Position numbers and translations under genes: made by a program. A stretch of DNA of 64,000 nucleotides from CF-13 sp035279665 (GTDB lineage Bacteria > Chloroflexota > Dormibacteria > CF-121): assembly GCA_035279665.1 (NCBI GenBank), contig DATEHI010000052.1, positions 11,464 to 75,463 of the forward strand, read 5' to 3'. How positions within the stretch are numbered: position 1 is the stretch's first letter; the number at the start of each line of letters is the position of its first letter. The notes under the pieces are model-generated. The model was not told the origin of the DNA. It did not search any database and saw only the letters and a program-made list of their open reading frames with translations. Positions 9,362 to 18,013 of the stretch are shown here, in pieces.

Positions 9362-10233
9362 ATTCGATCACGCACGCGCACGCCATAGAGGCCCTGCGGT
9401 CGCGCGATCAGGACGGCGACCAGAATGACGAAAAACACGAAGTTGGCCCAGACCGGCGAGACCAGGACGGCGGTGATGTCTTCGGTGACCAGCATGACCA
9501 GCGCGGCGACGACGGCCCCGCGCAGACTTCCCAGGCCACCGAGCACGATGATGGTGAGAAGGCGCGAGATCAGATCGTAGTGGCTGCCCGGGTTGAACGC
9601 ATTGGTGATGCCGAACACCACGCCGCCGGCCGCCGCGGTCGCGACCCCGACGCCGAAGGCGAGCGCGGCGACTCGGTCGACGTCGATGCCGATCAACTGC
9701 GCCGCGGTTCGGTTGAGCATTGTCGCCCGGATAGCTCCGCCGAATGCGGTGCGGTAGAGCATCAAGAACAGCGCCCCCAGGATCGCGAGGCAAAGCACGA
9801 AGCCGAAGACATAGACATAGGTGATGCGGAAACCGAAGATCGGAAAGCTGGCGGTCTCGTACCAGGCCCGCAACTGGACGTAGTTGGTGCTGAAGAAATA
9901 ACCGAGGACGCCCTCGACGCCAAGGGCGATCGCGTAGGTCACGAGTACGGACAGCGCTTCGCGGTCCGTCCTGAGCGGGCGAATGAACGCCAGCTGCAAG
10001 ACGACGCCCAGCGCGAACATGGCCGGCATGGTGACCACCAGGCTGAGGAACGGGTCGATGTGGAAGGAGCGGAAGAGCGCGAAGCTGAGGTAGGCGCCGA
10101 GCACCACCAGCGCGCCGTGGCCGACGTTGATGATGCGCATCACGCCGAAGATCAAGGTGAGCCCCGAGGCCATGAGCGCGTAGACCCCGCCCGTCAGGAT
10201 GCCGAGGGCCGCGGCCTGAAGGACGAGGCTCAT
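9358..10233 (-). CDS. livH: Branched-chain amino-acid-type ABC transporter permease LivH
   Basis: A 291-aa permease with about eight transmembrane segments. The N-terminal GGVYALMASGLTLIFGVMRI and INVGHGALVVLGAY motifs and the coupling loop AIRATMLNRTAAQLIGIDVD identify LivH. It is the second gene after the binding protein, 60 bp downstream of it, and partners with LivM. Confidence 0.93.
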   Translation of the reverse strand: MSLVLQAAALGILTGGVYALMASGLTLIFGVMRIINVGHGALVVLGAYLSFALFRSFHIDPFLSLVVTMPAMFALGVVLQLAFIRPLRTDREALSVLVTYAIALGVEGVLGYFFSTNYVQLRAWYETASFPIFGFRITYVYVFGFVLCLAILGALFLMLYRTAFGGAIRATMLNRTAAQLIGIDVDRVAALAFGVGVATAAAGGVVFGITNAFNPGSHYDLISRLLTIIVLGGLGSLRGAVVAALVMLVTEDITAVLVSPVWANFVFFVILVAVLIARPQGLYGVRVRDRI

Positions 10234-10293
10234 CGCGGAAGCAAGCGAAAGATGAGGGGACGGCGCCTGCTGGTCACCGTCCCCTCAGCCTAA

Positions 10294-11520
10294 CTAAGGC
10301 CAGTTCGGCTTCGGAAACTCGGGCTTGTTGGAGCCGGCCACGGTCGGGGGATAGACAAAGACTGCCTGGCCGGATTGCCATTGTTCGATGTAGACGCCCA
10401 CGCCACCCTGCGGCTTGCCCGTACTGTCGAAGGACATGGGGCCCTGGATCGTCTGGTAGGTCCCCGAATGCAAGGCGATGATCAGCTTCGAGTTCTCGAT
10501 GCTGTTCGCCTTCTTGGCCGCCTGCTCGACCACCTGGCCAACACTGTAGGCCTCGGCGGCGTCGGCGCTGATGCCGCCAGCCGTACCGCCGTACTTGGCG
10601 ATGAACTCGCTGACGAACTGGCTGTTGCCATAGGCGGTGGCATCAGACGTCCAGCCGGCCGGCACCATCACACCCTCGTCCGCCGAACCCACCTTGTCGG
10701 AGAAATCCTTGCCCTGGTCCGGGCCGGTGGTTTCGATCAGCGACTTGGGGTTGTAGTGCTGTTGCTGGAAGACCTTGATGAAGGCGACGGCGTCGGGGAT
10801 CTGTGTTCCCAGGATCACGACGTCGGCATTCGCATGGATCATCTGCAGGGCGATCGGCGTGAAGTCCGTCGTCTCCGCTGGATATACCTTGTACCCACCG
10901 GACGGTGTGGTGATCCCGCCGGCCTCGAGCAGGGCCTTGGCCTTGTCGACTTGCGGCTGGGTGAAGGGATCATCCTGCGTCGCGTAGGCGGCGGTCTTCG
11001 GGCGCTGGCTGCTGGGGAGTCCGAGCAGCCATTTCGTATAGCTCACGAGGTTGTCTTCGACGGCCGCCGGCTGCACGAAGAAAATGGACTTCAGGCCGCG
11101 GTTGAAGACGGCCGGACCGCCGCCGGCCGGCTCGGGAAAGGCGTAGCCATAACGGTCAGTGACCGTGGAGGCCGGGATCGTCAGCAGCGAGCTGAACGGT
11201 CCGAAGACCAACGCCACCTTCTCCTGCGTGATCAGGTTTGTATAGTTCGTGACCACCTGCTGCTGGCTGCTGGCGTCGTCGACGTATTTCATGGTTACCT
11301 GGTGCCCGAGCAGTCCGCCCTTCTTGTTGACGTCCTGCATCCACAGGTCATACCCCTGCTCCAGCGCTTTCCCGTCGGTCGAGAAGTCGCCGCTCAGCGA
11401 TACGGAGACTCCGATCGTAATCGGCGCCTGGGGTGACGCGGTCGTGCTCGCCGTTGAGCTGCCGCACGCTGATAGAACCAGGGCGAACCCGGCCACGATC
11501 ATCGACACGGGCTTACGCAT
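10294..11520 (-). CDS. ABC transporter substrate-binding lipoprotein, LivJ/LivK family
   Basis: A 408-aa type I periplasmic-binding protein. The signal peptide ends in a lipobox LSAC with the lipidated Cys at residue 19, followed by a Ser/Thr/Ala linker, so the protein is anchored outside the membrane. The fold begins at ITIGVSVSLSGDFSTDGK and contains a YVDDASSQQQVVTNYTNLI stretch typical of amide/amino-acid binders. It is the first gene of the importer operon and is divergent from the LacI gene at 11642. Ligand unknown. Confidence 0.92.
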   Translation of the reverse strand: MRKPVSMIVAGFALVLSACGSSTASTTASPQAPITIGVSVSLSGDFSTDGKALEQGYDLWMQDVNKKGGLLGHQVTMKYVDDASSQQQVVTNYTNLITQEKVALVFGPFSSLLTIPASTVTDRYGYAFPEPAGGGPAVFNRGLKSIFFVQPAAVEDNLVSYTKWLLGLPSSQRPKTAAYATQDDPFTQPQVDKAKALLEAGGITTPSGGYKVYPAETTDFTPIALQMIHANADVVILGTQIPDAVAFIKVFQQQHYNPKSLIETTGPDQGKDFSDKVGSADEGVMVPAGWTSDATAYGNSQFVSEFIAKYGGTAGGISADAAEAYSVGQVVEQAAKKANSIENSKLIIALHSGTYQTIQGPMSFDSTGKPQGGVGVYIEQWQSGQAVFVYPPTVAGSNKPEFPKPNWP

Positions 11521-11582
11521 GCTCCCTCCCTTCGGGCCAGAATCGACTCATTCTTTTGGCTCAGCCGGTTTGTTCTTGCATT

Positions 11583-11598
11583 GAACAAACGATTGTTC
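11583..11598. promoter_or_regulatory. LacI-type operator candidate in the divergent promoter region
   Basis: GAACAA-ACGA-TTGTTC is an inverted repeat with perfect 6-bp arms, lying between the importer operon (-) and the lacI gene (+). Its position suits autoregulation and control of the importer by the adjacent LacI protein. Inference from symmetry and context only. Confidence 0.5.
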
Positions 11599-11641
11599 TA
11601 TGTTAGGCACGGGTCATACGATTGTCAATGAGGACGCGAGC

Positions 11642-12697
11642 ATGCCGGTCACACTGAAGCAGCTGGCCGCTCGCGCCCACGTCCACCCCTCCACCGTCTC
11701 GCGGGTCGCCAACCACGATCCGAGCCTGCGCATCGGCCCCGTCACACGGCAGCGGATCGAGACGCTGCTCCGCGAAACCGAATACCGCCCCAACGGCGTC
11801 GCCCGCGGGCTGAAGCTGGCGCAGACCCTGGTGCTCGCGGTGGTCATCCCCGACGTTACCAACCCCTTTTTTGCGGCCCTCTTTCGCGGCGTCGAGGATG
11901 GCGCCACGCCACGGGGGTATAACGTCCTGCTCTGCAACACGGATGGGAGTCCAGAGCGCCAGCGCTCGCACGTGCGAAGCCTGCACGCGCGTCGGGTCGA
12001 TGGCGTCATTCTCGCCAGCAGCTTCCTCAAAGATCCGACGGTTCGCTGGCTGCGGCAGCAGCACATTCCCTATGTGTTGGTGAATCGGTTCAGCGACGAG
12101 GACCAGGACCCATTCGTCGGCTCGGACGACCTCGTCGGGGCCCGGGTCGCCACAACGCACCTCGCCCAACTCGGCCATCGCCGCATCGGCCACCTCGCCG
12201 GCAAGCCAACCGTCAGCACCGGAGTGCTACGTCGGCGGGGCTACCTCTGCGCGCTCCGCGATGCCGGCCTGACTCCGGACCCAGCCCTGGTCATCGAGTC
12301 CGGCTATACGGAGGAGGGCGGCGCGCGGGCGGCCGAGCGCCTGCTCGCGCTCGAAGATCGACCCACGGCCCTCTTCGCCGTGACCGACATGACGGCGGTG
12401 GGGGCTTTCGGCGCGGCCCGCCGGATGGGTTTGCGCGTCCCCGAGGACGTGGCGATCGTGGGCTACAACGACATCCCGCTGGCGATGCGAATGGTACCGG
12501 CACTCACAACGGTGCACGTCCCGATCCATGATTTCGGGGCCGCGGCGGCTCGCTTGCTGCTGGAGCAGATCGAGACGGGCGAGCGCAGCCGGCGACGGGT
12601 GATCTTCAATCCCGAGCTGATCGTCCGCGGGTCGACGGTTGCCGGCGCTGGCACTCAAGCGGCTCACCAAGCCGTACCGGCGTTTGCCAGCGAATGA
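11642..12697 (+). CDS. LacI family transcriptional regulator
   Basis: A 351-aa LacI/GalR repressor. The N-terminal helix-turn-helix is TLKQLAARAHVHPSTVSR, the hinge is YRPNGVARGL, and the type I periplasmic-binding effector domain follows (VVIPDVTNPFFAALFRGVED, RRVDGVILAS, LGHRRIGHLAG). The ATG at 11642 is preferred because it follows GAGG at a suitable distance and gives the standard family N-terminus; an ATG at 11600 would overlap the operator. It probably senses the island's substrate or an intermediate and controls both arms. Confidence 0.93.
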   Translation: MPVTLKQLAARAHVHPSTVSRVANHDPSLRIGPVTRQRIETLLRETEYRPNGVARGLKLAQTLVLAVVIPDVTNPFFAALFRGVEDGATPRGYNVLLCNTDGSPERQRSHVRSLHARRVDGVILASSFLKDPTVRWLRQQHIPYVLVNRFSDEDQDPFVGSDDLVGARVATTHLAQLGHRRIGHLAGKPTVSTGVLRRRGYLCALRDAGLTPDPALVIESGYTEEGGARAAERLLALEDRPTALFAVTDMTAVGAFGAARRMGLRVPEDVAIVGYNDIPLAMRMVPALTTVHVPIHDFGAAAARLLLEQIETGERSRRRVIFNPELIVRGSTVAGAGTQAAHQAVPAFASE

Positions 12698-12707
12698 TGA
12701 CACTGCA

Positions 12708-13646
12708 ATGGTAAGCAATCGTTTGCGCACACTCGGCTGGATTGGGACGGGGCGAATGGGATCGGTACTCGCCACCCGCCTGCTGGAGCACGGCTGCGAC
12801 CTGACGGTCTACAACCGCACTCGGGCCAAGGCCGAAGCACTGGCGCAGCACGGCGCGCGCATCGTTGATCAGCCGGCGGACCTGCGCGACCGCGACATCG
12901 TCATCACCTCCGTCGCGGGATCCCGTGACTTCGCCGAGGTGATGACCGGGCCGCACGGTCTCCTCGCGAACGGCAGCCGGGTGCCCGCGATGGTGATCGA
13001 CACGTCCACCGTTTCGATGGACGTCTCGCAAACGATCCGTCAGAAGGCGGCCGAGCTCGGTGCGGCGCTGCTCGCGGCGCCGGTCAGCGGCAACCCGAAG
13101 GTCGCGCGCGCCGGCAAGTTGAGCCTGGCCGTGTCGGGGCCACGCCAGGCGTTCGAAGACGCGCTGCCCTACCTGGAGATGCTGGGAAAGAGCGTGACCT
13201 ATGTCGGTGAGGGCGAGGCGGCCAGGCTGGTCAAGATCTGCCACAACCTCATCCTGGGCGTCGTCACGCAGATCCTCGCCGAGACAATCATCCTCGCGGA
13301 ACGCGGCGGCATCAGCCGCGCCGACTACCTCGCGTTCATCAACGACAGTGTGATGGGCTCGACATTCAGCCGCTACAAGACGCCTGCATTCGTCAGCCTC
13401 GATTTCACGCCGACCTTCACCGGCCACTTGCTGCGGAAGGACTTTGAACTCGGTTTGGACGCCGCGCGCCAGCTCGACGTTCCGTTGCCGGTCGCGGCCC
13501 TCACCCACCAGATCGTCGTCAGCCTTATCGAGAACGGCCTGGGCGAGGTCGATTTTGCCGCGCTCCTCGAGCTCGAGGCCCGTGGAGCGAATCTCCACCT
13601 GGCTCCGGAGGCACGCGAGATGTCGGACGGACTCGAGGCAGACTAA
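12708..13646 (+). CDS. NAD(P)-dependent beta-hydroxyacid dehydrogenase, 3-hydroxyisobutyrate dehydrogenase family
   Basis: A 312-aa member of the 3-hydroxyisobutyrate/tartronate-semialdehyde reductase family. The Rossmann motif GWIGTGRMG is at residues 10-18. The substrate loop is APVSGNPKVARAGKLSL, where family members usually have a GG pair (here GNPKVARAG). The catalytic Lys176 and Asn180 are in KICHN. The ATG at 12708 lies 10 bp after lacI. A LacI-like palindrome overlaps codons 3-7. It probably oxidises a beta-hydroxyacid to a semialdehyde, which fits the semialdehyde dehydrogenase further along. Confidence 0.88.
   Translation: MVSNRLRTLGWIGTGRMGSVLATRLLEHGCDLTVYNRTRAKAEALAQHGARIVDQPADLRDRDIVITSVAGSRDFAEVMTGPHGLLANGSRVPAMVIDTSTVSMDVSQTIRQKAAELGAALLAAPVSGNPKVARAGKLSLAVSGPRQAFEDALPYLEMLGKSVTYVGEGEAARLVKICHNLILGVVTQILAETIILAERGGISRADYLAFINDSVMGSTFSRYKTPAFVSLDFTPTFTGHLLRKDFELGLDAARQLDVPLPVAALTHQIVVSLIENGLGEVDFAALLELEARGANLHLAPEAREMSDGLEAD
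12715..12726. promoter_or_regulatory. LacI-type operator candidate overlapping a start region
   Basis: GCAATCGTTTGC is a near-palindrome with the central CG of LacI-family operators, located 7 bp into the 3-hydroxyisobutyrate-dehydrogenase-like gene. A roadblock role is possible. Weak on its own. Confidence 0.35.
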
Positions 13647-13812
13647 CCCGACGCGCGGTCCGCGATGGACGCACCACCAGGGCGGAGCGGCGCTACAGAC
13701 AACCGCTCTGCGCCGGTATCCGTATCGCCGCCCCCTTCGCCGCCCTGGCACTCGGGGATAGCACGTCGCGAACCCCTCGCTGACCGCCATGCTAACCACC
13801 CCCATTTGATCT

Positions 13813-13826
13813 GTCAAAGGTTTGGC
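13813..13826. promoter_or_regulatory. LacI-type operator candidate, upstream copy
   Basis: gtcaaaggtttggc differs at two positions from the perfect operator 34 bp downstream. The pair is spaced by about three helical turns, which would suit cooperative binding. Confidence 0.5.
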
Positions 13827-13846
13827 CATACCGCCCTTTTCTGCGT

Positions 13847-13860
13847 GCCAAACGTTTGGC
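13847..13860. promoter_or_regulatory. LacI-type operator, perfect 14-bp palindrome
   Basis: GCCAAACGTTTGGC is perfectly palindromic with the central CG typical of LacI/GalR operators. It lies about 170 bp before the deleted lacI gene and the catabolic operon. Confidence 0.65.
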
Positions 13861-14015
13861 GCCCGTTAACCTCAGCCGCGCGGGGTTGCGGAGCGTTGCT
13901 TCCGATGCATACCCCTCACCAGCGGTTAACGTTGGACCAGGGCGCTGAGCGCCTGGGTGATGGCAGGGCGGGGCGACGGGTGGGCGAACGCAACGCGCGC
14001 CGGGGGCGGACGATC

Positions 14016-14767
14016 GTGACCCTGGAGGAGGTTGCTCGGGCAGCGGGCGTTCACTATTCGTGGATCGGATCCTCAATCACCTCTTGAGCCGGCGGGTCGA
14101 CGCCATCATCCTGACCGGTGCGCGAATCCGCGACGCACCCAGACTGCGCCAGATCCGGCGTCAAGGCATCCCGCTTGTGCTGGTGGTTCAGGATGTTCCC
14201 GGGATCCGCTTGCCGGCCGCCATCAATGACGACTTCCTCGGCGGCGTGCTGGCGGCTAAACATCTCCTCTCGCTCGGGCACCGGCGCGTCGCCCAACTGC
14301 GCGGACCGCCGGACCTCAACTCCTGCGTCTTGCGTGCCCGGGGTTTCAGCAAGACGATTGCGGCCGCGGGCGCCGTGGAAGTCGCCCTTCGGTCCACGGC
14401 CCCCACGGGATCACCCGACGAGGGTCGTTTCCTGATGGGGAAGCTCCTCGATCGCAAGGGACCGAGGCCATCCGGGATCTTCGCGCATCATGACCTGATG
14501 GCCTTCGGCGCGCTCACCGCGGCGGAGGAGCGAGGCTTGCTGGCTCCGAAGGACCTGTCGATGATCGGCTATCACGATCTGCCGCACGATGAGCGCATCG
14601 TGCCGCCGCTCACCTCCATCCGACAACAGCGCGAGAAAATCGGCCGGACCGCCGCACAGTTTCTCGTAGAAATGCTCAGGCCGCCGGGCCGGGCGCCGGC
14701 CCCTCGACGGCTCGCCCCCGAGCTGGTGGTGCGCCAATCGACCGGTCCGCCTCCAGCCATTCGTTAA
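14016..14767 (+). pseudogene. LacI family regulator with an internal deletion and frame change
   Basis: The GTG at 14016 starts VTLEEVARAAGVHYS, the first part of a LacI helix-turn-helix, but that frame runs into a TGA at 14085. From 14060 another frame gives a normal effector domain from DRILNHLLSRRVDAIIL through GYHDLPHDERIVPPLTSIRQ to the C-terminus. In intact relatives about 90 residues (rest of the HTH, hinge and N-subdomain start) lie between these segments, so roughly 280 bp appear to be lost at the junction near 14055-14062. The remaining 235-aa effector domain could be translated from GTG 14060, but it cannot bind DNA in the LacI way. Confidence 0.75.
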
Positions 14768-14769
14768 CC

Positions 14770-16041
14770 TTGAGCGCGGTGGCACGAACGAAATCCGAGT
14801 TCACCGTGACCTCCGTCCCCGCACCGGGGCGGATGCACGTCGATTGGGAGGAACGGGTCGATTTCCGCCGCCTCCACGACTACCGGCTGGGACGCACCCG
14901 CCAGGCGATCGCGAATGCCGGCCTCGGTGCGGTGCTGGTCTTCGACATGAACAACATCCGCTACATCACCAGCACCACCATCGGCGAGTGGGCGCGCGAC
15001 AAGATGGCTCGCTTCGCGCTGCTGACCCGGGGCGGCGACCCGATCCTGTGGGATTTCGGCTCGGCGGCGAAGGCGCATCGCCTGCACGCGCCCTGGCTGC
15101 GGCCAGAGAATTCTCGAGCCGGAATGACGGGTCTACGTGGGTCCGTTGCCCCCGATGCGGGCCTCTCGGATGACGTCGCGATGACCGTAAAGGACCTGAT
15201 GCGCGAGCAAGGCGTCGCCGGCGAGCCGCTTGGCGTCGACATCGCCGAGCTGCCGATGGTCTTCGCGCTGGAGAAGGCGGGCATCAACGTCGTCGATGCG
15301 CAGCAGGCGATGCTCGACGCGCGACAGATCAAGTCCCAGGACGAGATCACGCTGCTCAGCATGTCGGCCGCGCTCGTCGATGGCGTCTACCAGACGATCT
15401 ACGAAGTGTTGAAGCCGGGCATCCGCGAGAACGAGATCGTCGCGATTGCCAACAAGCAGCTCTACGACATGGGCTCCGACGATGTCGAGGCGATCAATGC
15501 CGTGTCGGGCGAGCGTTGCAGCCCGCATCCTCATGTCTTCTCCGATCGCCTCATCCGGCCCGGCGACCAGGCGTTCTTCGACATCATCCAGGCCTACAAC
15601 GGCTATCGCACCTGCTACTACCGGACCTTCAACGTCGGCCGCGCGACGCAGAGCCAGCGCGACGCCTACAAGAAGGCGCGCGAATGGATCGATGCGGGGA
15701 TCGACATGGTGAAGCCCGGGGTCACGACCGACATGATCGCCCGGGCCTGGCCGAAAGCGCAGGATTTCGGCTTCGAGAACGAGATGGAGGCCTTCGGCCT
15801 ACAGTTCGGGCACGGCCTTGGGCTGGCGCTGCACGAACGACCGATCATCAGCCGCCTCACTTCGCTCGACCACCCGGTCGAACTGAACGAGGGCATGGTC
15901 TTCGCCCTGGAAACCTATTGCCCGGCGTCGGACGGCCATTCGGCGGCGCGCATCGAGGAGGAAATCGTGGTGACGGCGACGGGGCACGAGGTGATCACCC
16001 TCTTCCCCGCCGAGGAGCTCGTCATCGCGAACGCCTATTGA
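14770..16041 (+). CDS. M24-family (creatinase/prolidase fold) metallopeptidase-like protein with an altered metal site
   Basis: A 423-aa pita-bread-fold protein with an N-terminal creatinase-like domain (to about residue 180) and a C-terminal M24 domain. Of the five usual metal ligands, Asp271 (FFDI), His348 (FGHGLG), Glu381 (LETY) and a Glu near 397 (RIEEE) are present. The second Asp, expected 11 residues after the first, is Cys282 (GYRTCYYRTF). Relatives include Xaa-Pro peptidases, creatinase and the DMSP lyase DddP, so a non-peptidase reaction is possible. The apparent start is a TTG 2 bp after the broken lacI; ATG at 14833 is an alternative. It begins a tightly spaced operon. Confidence 0.85.
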   Translation: MSAVARTKSEFTVTSVPAPGRMHVDWEERVDFRRLHDYRLGRTRQAIANAGLGAVLVFDMNNIRYITSTTIGEWARDKMARFALLTRGGDPILWDFGSAAKAHRLHAPWLRPENSRAGMTGLRGSVAPDAGLSDDVAMTVKDLMREQGVAGEPLGVDIAELPMVFALEKAGINVVDAQQAMLDARQIKSQDEITLLSMSAALVDGVYQTIYEVLKPGIRENEIVAIANKQLYDMGSDDVEAINAVSGERCSPHPHVFSDRLIRPGDQAFFDIIQAYNGYRTCYYRTFNVGRATQSQRDAYKKAREWIDAGIDMVKPGVTTDMIARAWPKAQDFGFENEMEAFGLQFGHGLGLALHERPIISRLTSLDHPVELNEGMVFALETYCPASDGHSAARIEEEIVVTATGHEVITLFPAEELVIANAY

Positions 16042-17051
16042 GCACCCAGGTCGGTCGGCCCGTGGAGGATGAGGTGGACCGCCCAACGCAGCTGCGCCTT
16101 TATCGATTGATGGTCGAGCTGCGCGATTTCGAGCAGCGCGCCTACGAGCTGTTCCTCGAGAACCTGGTGCGCGGCACGAGCCACCTGGCGCTCGGGCAGG
16201 AGGCCATCGCCGCCGGCTACGCGGTGGCGATGCGCGCCGATGACTACACCTTCTGCACCTATCGCGGTCACGGCCACACCCTCGCTCGCGGCGCGTCGAT
16301 GGCCGGCGCGCTGGCCGAGCTGATGGGGCGTGGCAACGGCATGCTCCACGGCAAGGGCGGGTCGATGCACCTTACCGACGTCACGCATGGGGCCATGGGG
16401 TCCTACGCGATTGTCGGCGCGCACCTGCCGATCGCGGCCGGCGCCGCCTGGTCGGCGCAGGTTCGCAAGTCCGGACAGGTCGCGGTCTGTTTCTTTGGCG
16501 ACGGGACGACCAACATCGGCGCCTTTCACGAAGCCCTCAACCTGGCGGTGATCTGGAAGCTGCCGGTGGTCTTTTGCTGCGAGAACAACCAGTACATGGA
16601 GTACACGCCGATTCGATCGGTGACCGCTGTCGAGCATCCGGCCGCCGACCGCGCCTCGGCCTACGGCCTCGACGCAATCCTGGTCGACGGCAACGATGCC
16701 GACGTGATGTACGAGACGGCGAGGCAAACGATCGGCAAGGCTCGCAACGGTGGCGGCCCCTCGCTGATCGAGGCCCTCACCTATCGGCACGGTGGTCACT
16801 CGCGCGCCGATCCCGCCAAGTACCGGCCGGAGGCCGAGGTGCAGGAATGGCTCGGCCGCGACCCGGTGAAGCGCTACCGCGAACGGCTGCAGGCCGCCGG
16901 CATCGGCGAGGCCGAGCTCAACGAGATCGATACCCGCGCTCAGCAGAAGGTGGACGCGGCGACCGATGAGGCGCGCAAGGGTGCCCCGGCCCGGGTCGCC
17001 GAGATCGAACGCCAGGTCTGGAGTGACGGAGGCGCAGCATGGCGGAACTGA
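16038..17051 (+). CDS. Thiamine-diphosphate-dependent 2-oxoacid dehydrogenase E1 alpha (PdhA/AcoA type)
   Basis: About 337 aa. The ThDP motif begins GDG at 154-156 and ends at Asn183-Asn184 (CENNQY). The family signatures YRGHGHTLARG and HGKGGSMH are present, as is the phosphorylation-loop-like YRHGGHSRADPAKYR. The TTG at 16038 overlaps the upstream stop; a GTG at 16074 with GGAGG just before it is an alternative start. The length is that of acetoin or pyruvate dehydrogenase E1 alpha. It decarboxylates a 2-oxoacid with E1 beta. No E2 or E3 gene follows. Confidence 0.92.
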   Translation: MSTQVGRPVEDEVDRPTQLRLYRLMVELRDFEQRAYELFLENLVRGTSHLALGQEAIAAGYAVAMRADDYTFCTYRGHGHTLARGASMAGALAELMGRGNGMLHGKGGSMHLTDVTHGAMGSYAIVGAHLPIAAGAAWSAQVRKSGQVAVCFFGDGTTNIGAFHEALNLAVIWKLPVVFCCENNQYMEYTPIRSVTAVEHPAADRASAYGLDAILVDGNDADVMYETARQTIGKARNGGGPSLIEALTYRHGGHSRADPAKYRPEAEVQEWLGRDPVKRYRERLQAAGIGEAELNEIDTRAQQKVDAATDEARKGAPARVAEIERQVWSDGGAAWRN

Positions 17052-18013
17052 GTTTCCGCGAGGCGATCGCGGCCGGCATCGCGCAGGAGATGGAGCGGGA
17101 CCCGATGGTCTACTTCATCGGCGAGGACGTCGGCGCCGCCGGCGGTGTCTTCAAGGCGACGGTCGGGCTATTCGAACGCTTCGGCCCGGAACGCGTGCGC
17201 GATACGCCGATCTCGGAGCAGGCGATCATCGGCGCCGCGATGGGAGCGGCGATGACCGGTCTTCGGCCGGTGGCCGAGATCATGTTTTCCGATTTTCTCG
17301 CGACCTGCTGGGACATGATCGCGAACCAGGTGGCCAAGACGCGCTACATGACGGACGGCCAGGTCTCGCTCCCGCTCGTGATCCGGACCGCCAACGGCGG
17401 TGGCACACGCTTCGGCGCGCAACACTCGCAGAGCCTCGAGAACTGGGGCATGGCGGTGCCAGGCTTGAAAGTCGTCGCGCCCTCGACACCCGCCGACGCC
17501 AAGGGCTTGCTGGCGGCTGCCATCCGCGACCCGGACCCGGTGCTCTTCTTCGAGCAGAAATCGCTCTACGGCGTCAAGGGCCAGGTCCCGGACGGCGAGC
17601 ATGTCGACCGCCTCGGGACGGCGAACGTGCTTCGGAATGGGAAGGATTGCACCATCGTGGCGCTAGCTGCGATGGTGCCCAGGGCGATGCAGGCCGCCGA
17701 GAAACTCGAAGACCTGGACATCGACGCGACCGTTGTCGATGTCCGCAGCCTGGTGCCGCTCGATACGCGGATGATCCTCGCGGAAGTCATCAAGACCGGC
17801 CGGCTCTTCACGGTCGAGGAGAACCCGCGACTCTGCGGCTGGGGCGCCGAGATCGCCTCGATCGCAGCCGACGAGTGCTTCGACGACCTGGACGGCCCCA
17901 TCGTCCGCATCACGACGCCGCACGTCCCGCTGCCGGCCGCCGACGTGCTGGAGGATGTGGCCATGCCGTCGGTGGAGCGCATCGTCGCGACCGTGCGAAA
18001 ATCAATGAAATGA
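17039..18013 (+). CDS. 2-oxoacid dehydrogenase E1 beta (PdhB/AcoB type)
   Basis: A 324-aa transketolase-type beta subunit. MVYFIGEDVGAAGGVFKAT and RVRDTPISEQAIIGAAMG are the ThDP-side signatures, and the C-terminal domain holds VPLDTRMI and EENPRLCGWGAEI. The start overlaps E1 alpha by 13 bp, so it is translationally coupled and makes the alpha2beta2 E1 component. The natural 2-oxoacid cannot be told from sequence. Confidence 0.92.
   Translation: MAELSFREAIAAGIAQEMERDPMVYFIGEDVGAAGGVFKATVGLFERFGPERVRDTPISEQAIIGAAMGAAMTGLRPVAEIMFSDFLATCWDMIANQVAKTRYMTDGQVSLPLVIRTANGGGTRFGAQHSQSLENWGMAVPGLKVVAPSTPADAKGLLAAAIRDPDPVLFFEQKSLYGVKGQVPDGEHVDRLGTANVLRNGKDCTIVALAAMVPRAMQAAEKLEDLDIDATVVDVRSLVPLDTRMILAEVIKTGRLFTVEENPRLCGWGAEIASIAADECFDDLDGPIVRITTPHVPLPAADVLEDVAMPSVERIVATVRKSMK

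Larger units (their letters stand above)
13647..14015. other. Non-coding stretch with tandem operators
   Basis: About 370 bp with no convincing gene. A frame is open across most of it, but it has no ribosome site or family signature. The middle carries the two operators listed separately. Otherwise I see nothing in it. Confidence 0.6.

Noticed and set aside
13665..14087. A 140-aa gene upstream of the broken lacI
   Set aside because: Its last 24 codons are the HTH relic; the rest has no ribosome site or similarity and contains the operators.
14060..14767. A complete effector-only sugar-binding protein
   Set aside because: The HTH relic immediately upstream in another frame points to a deletion; there is no signal peptide for a periplasmic binding protein.
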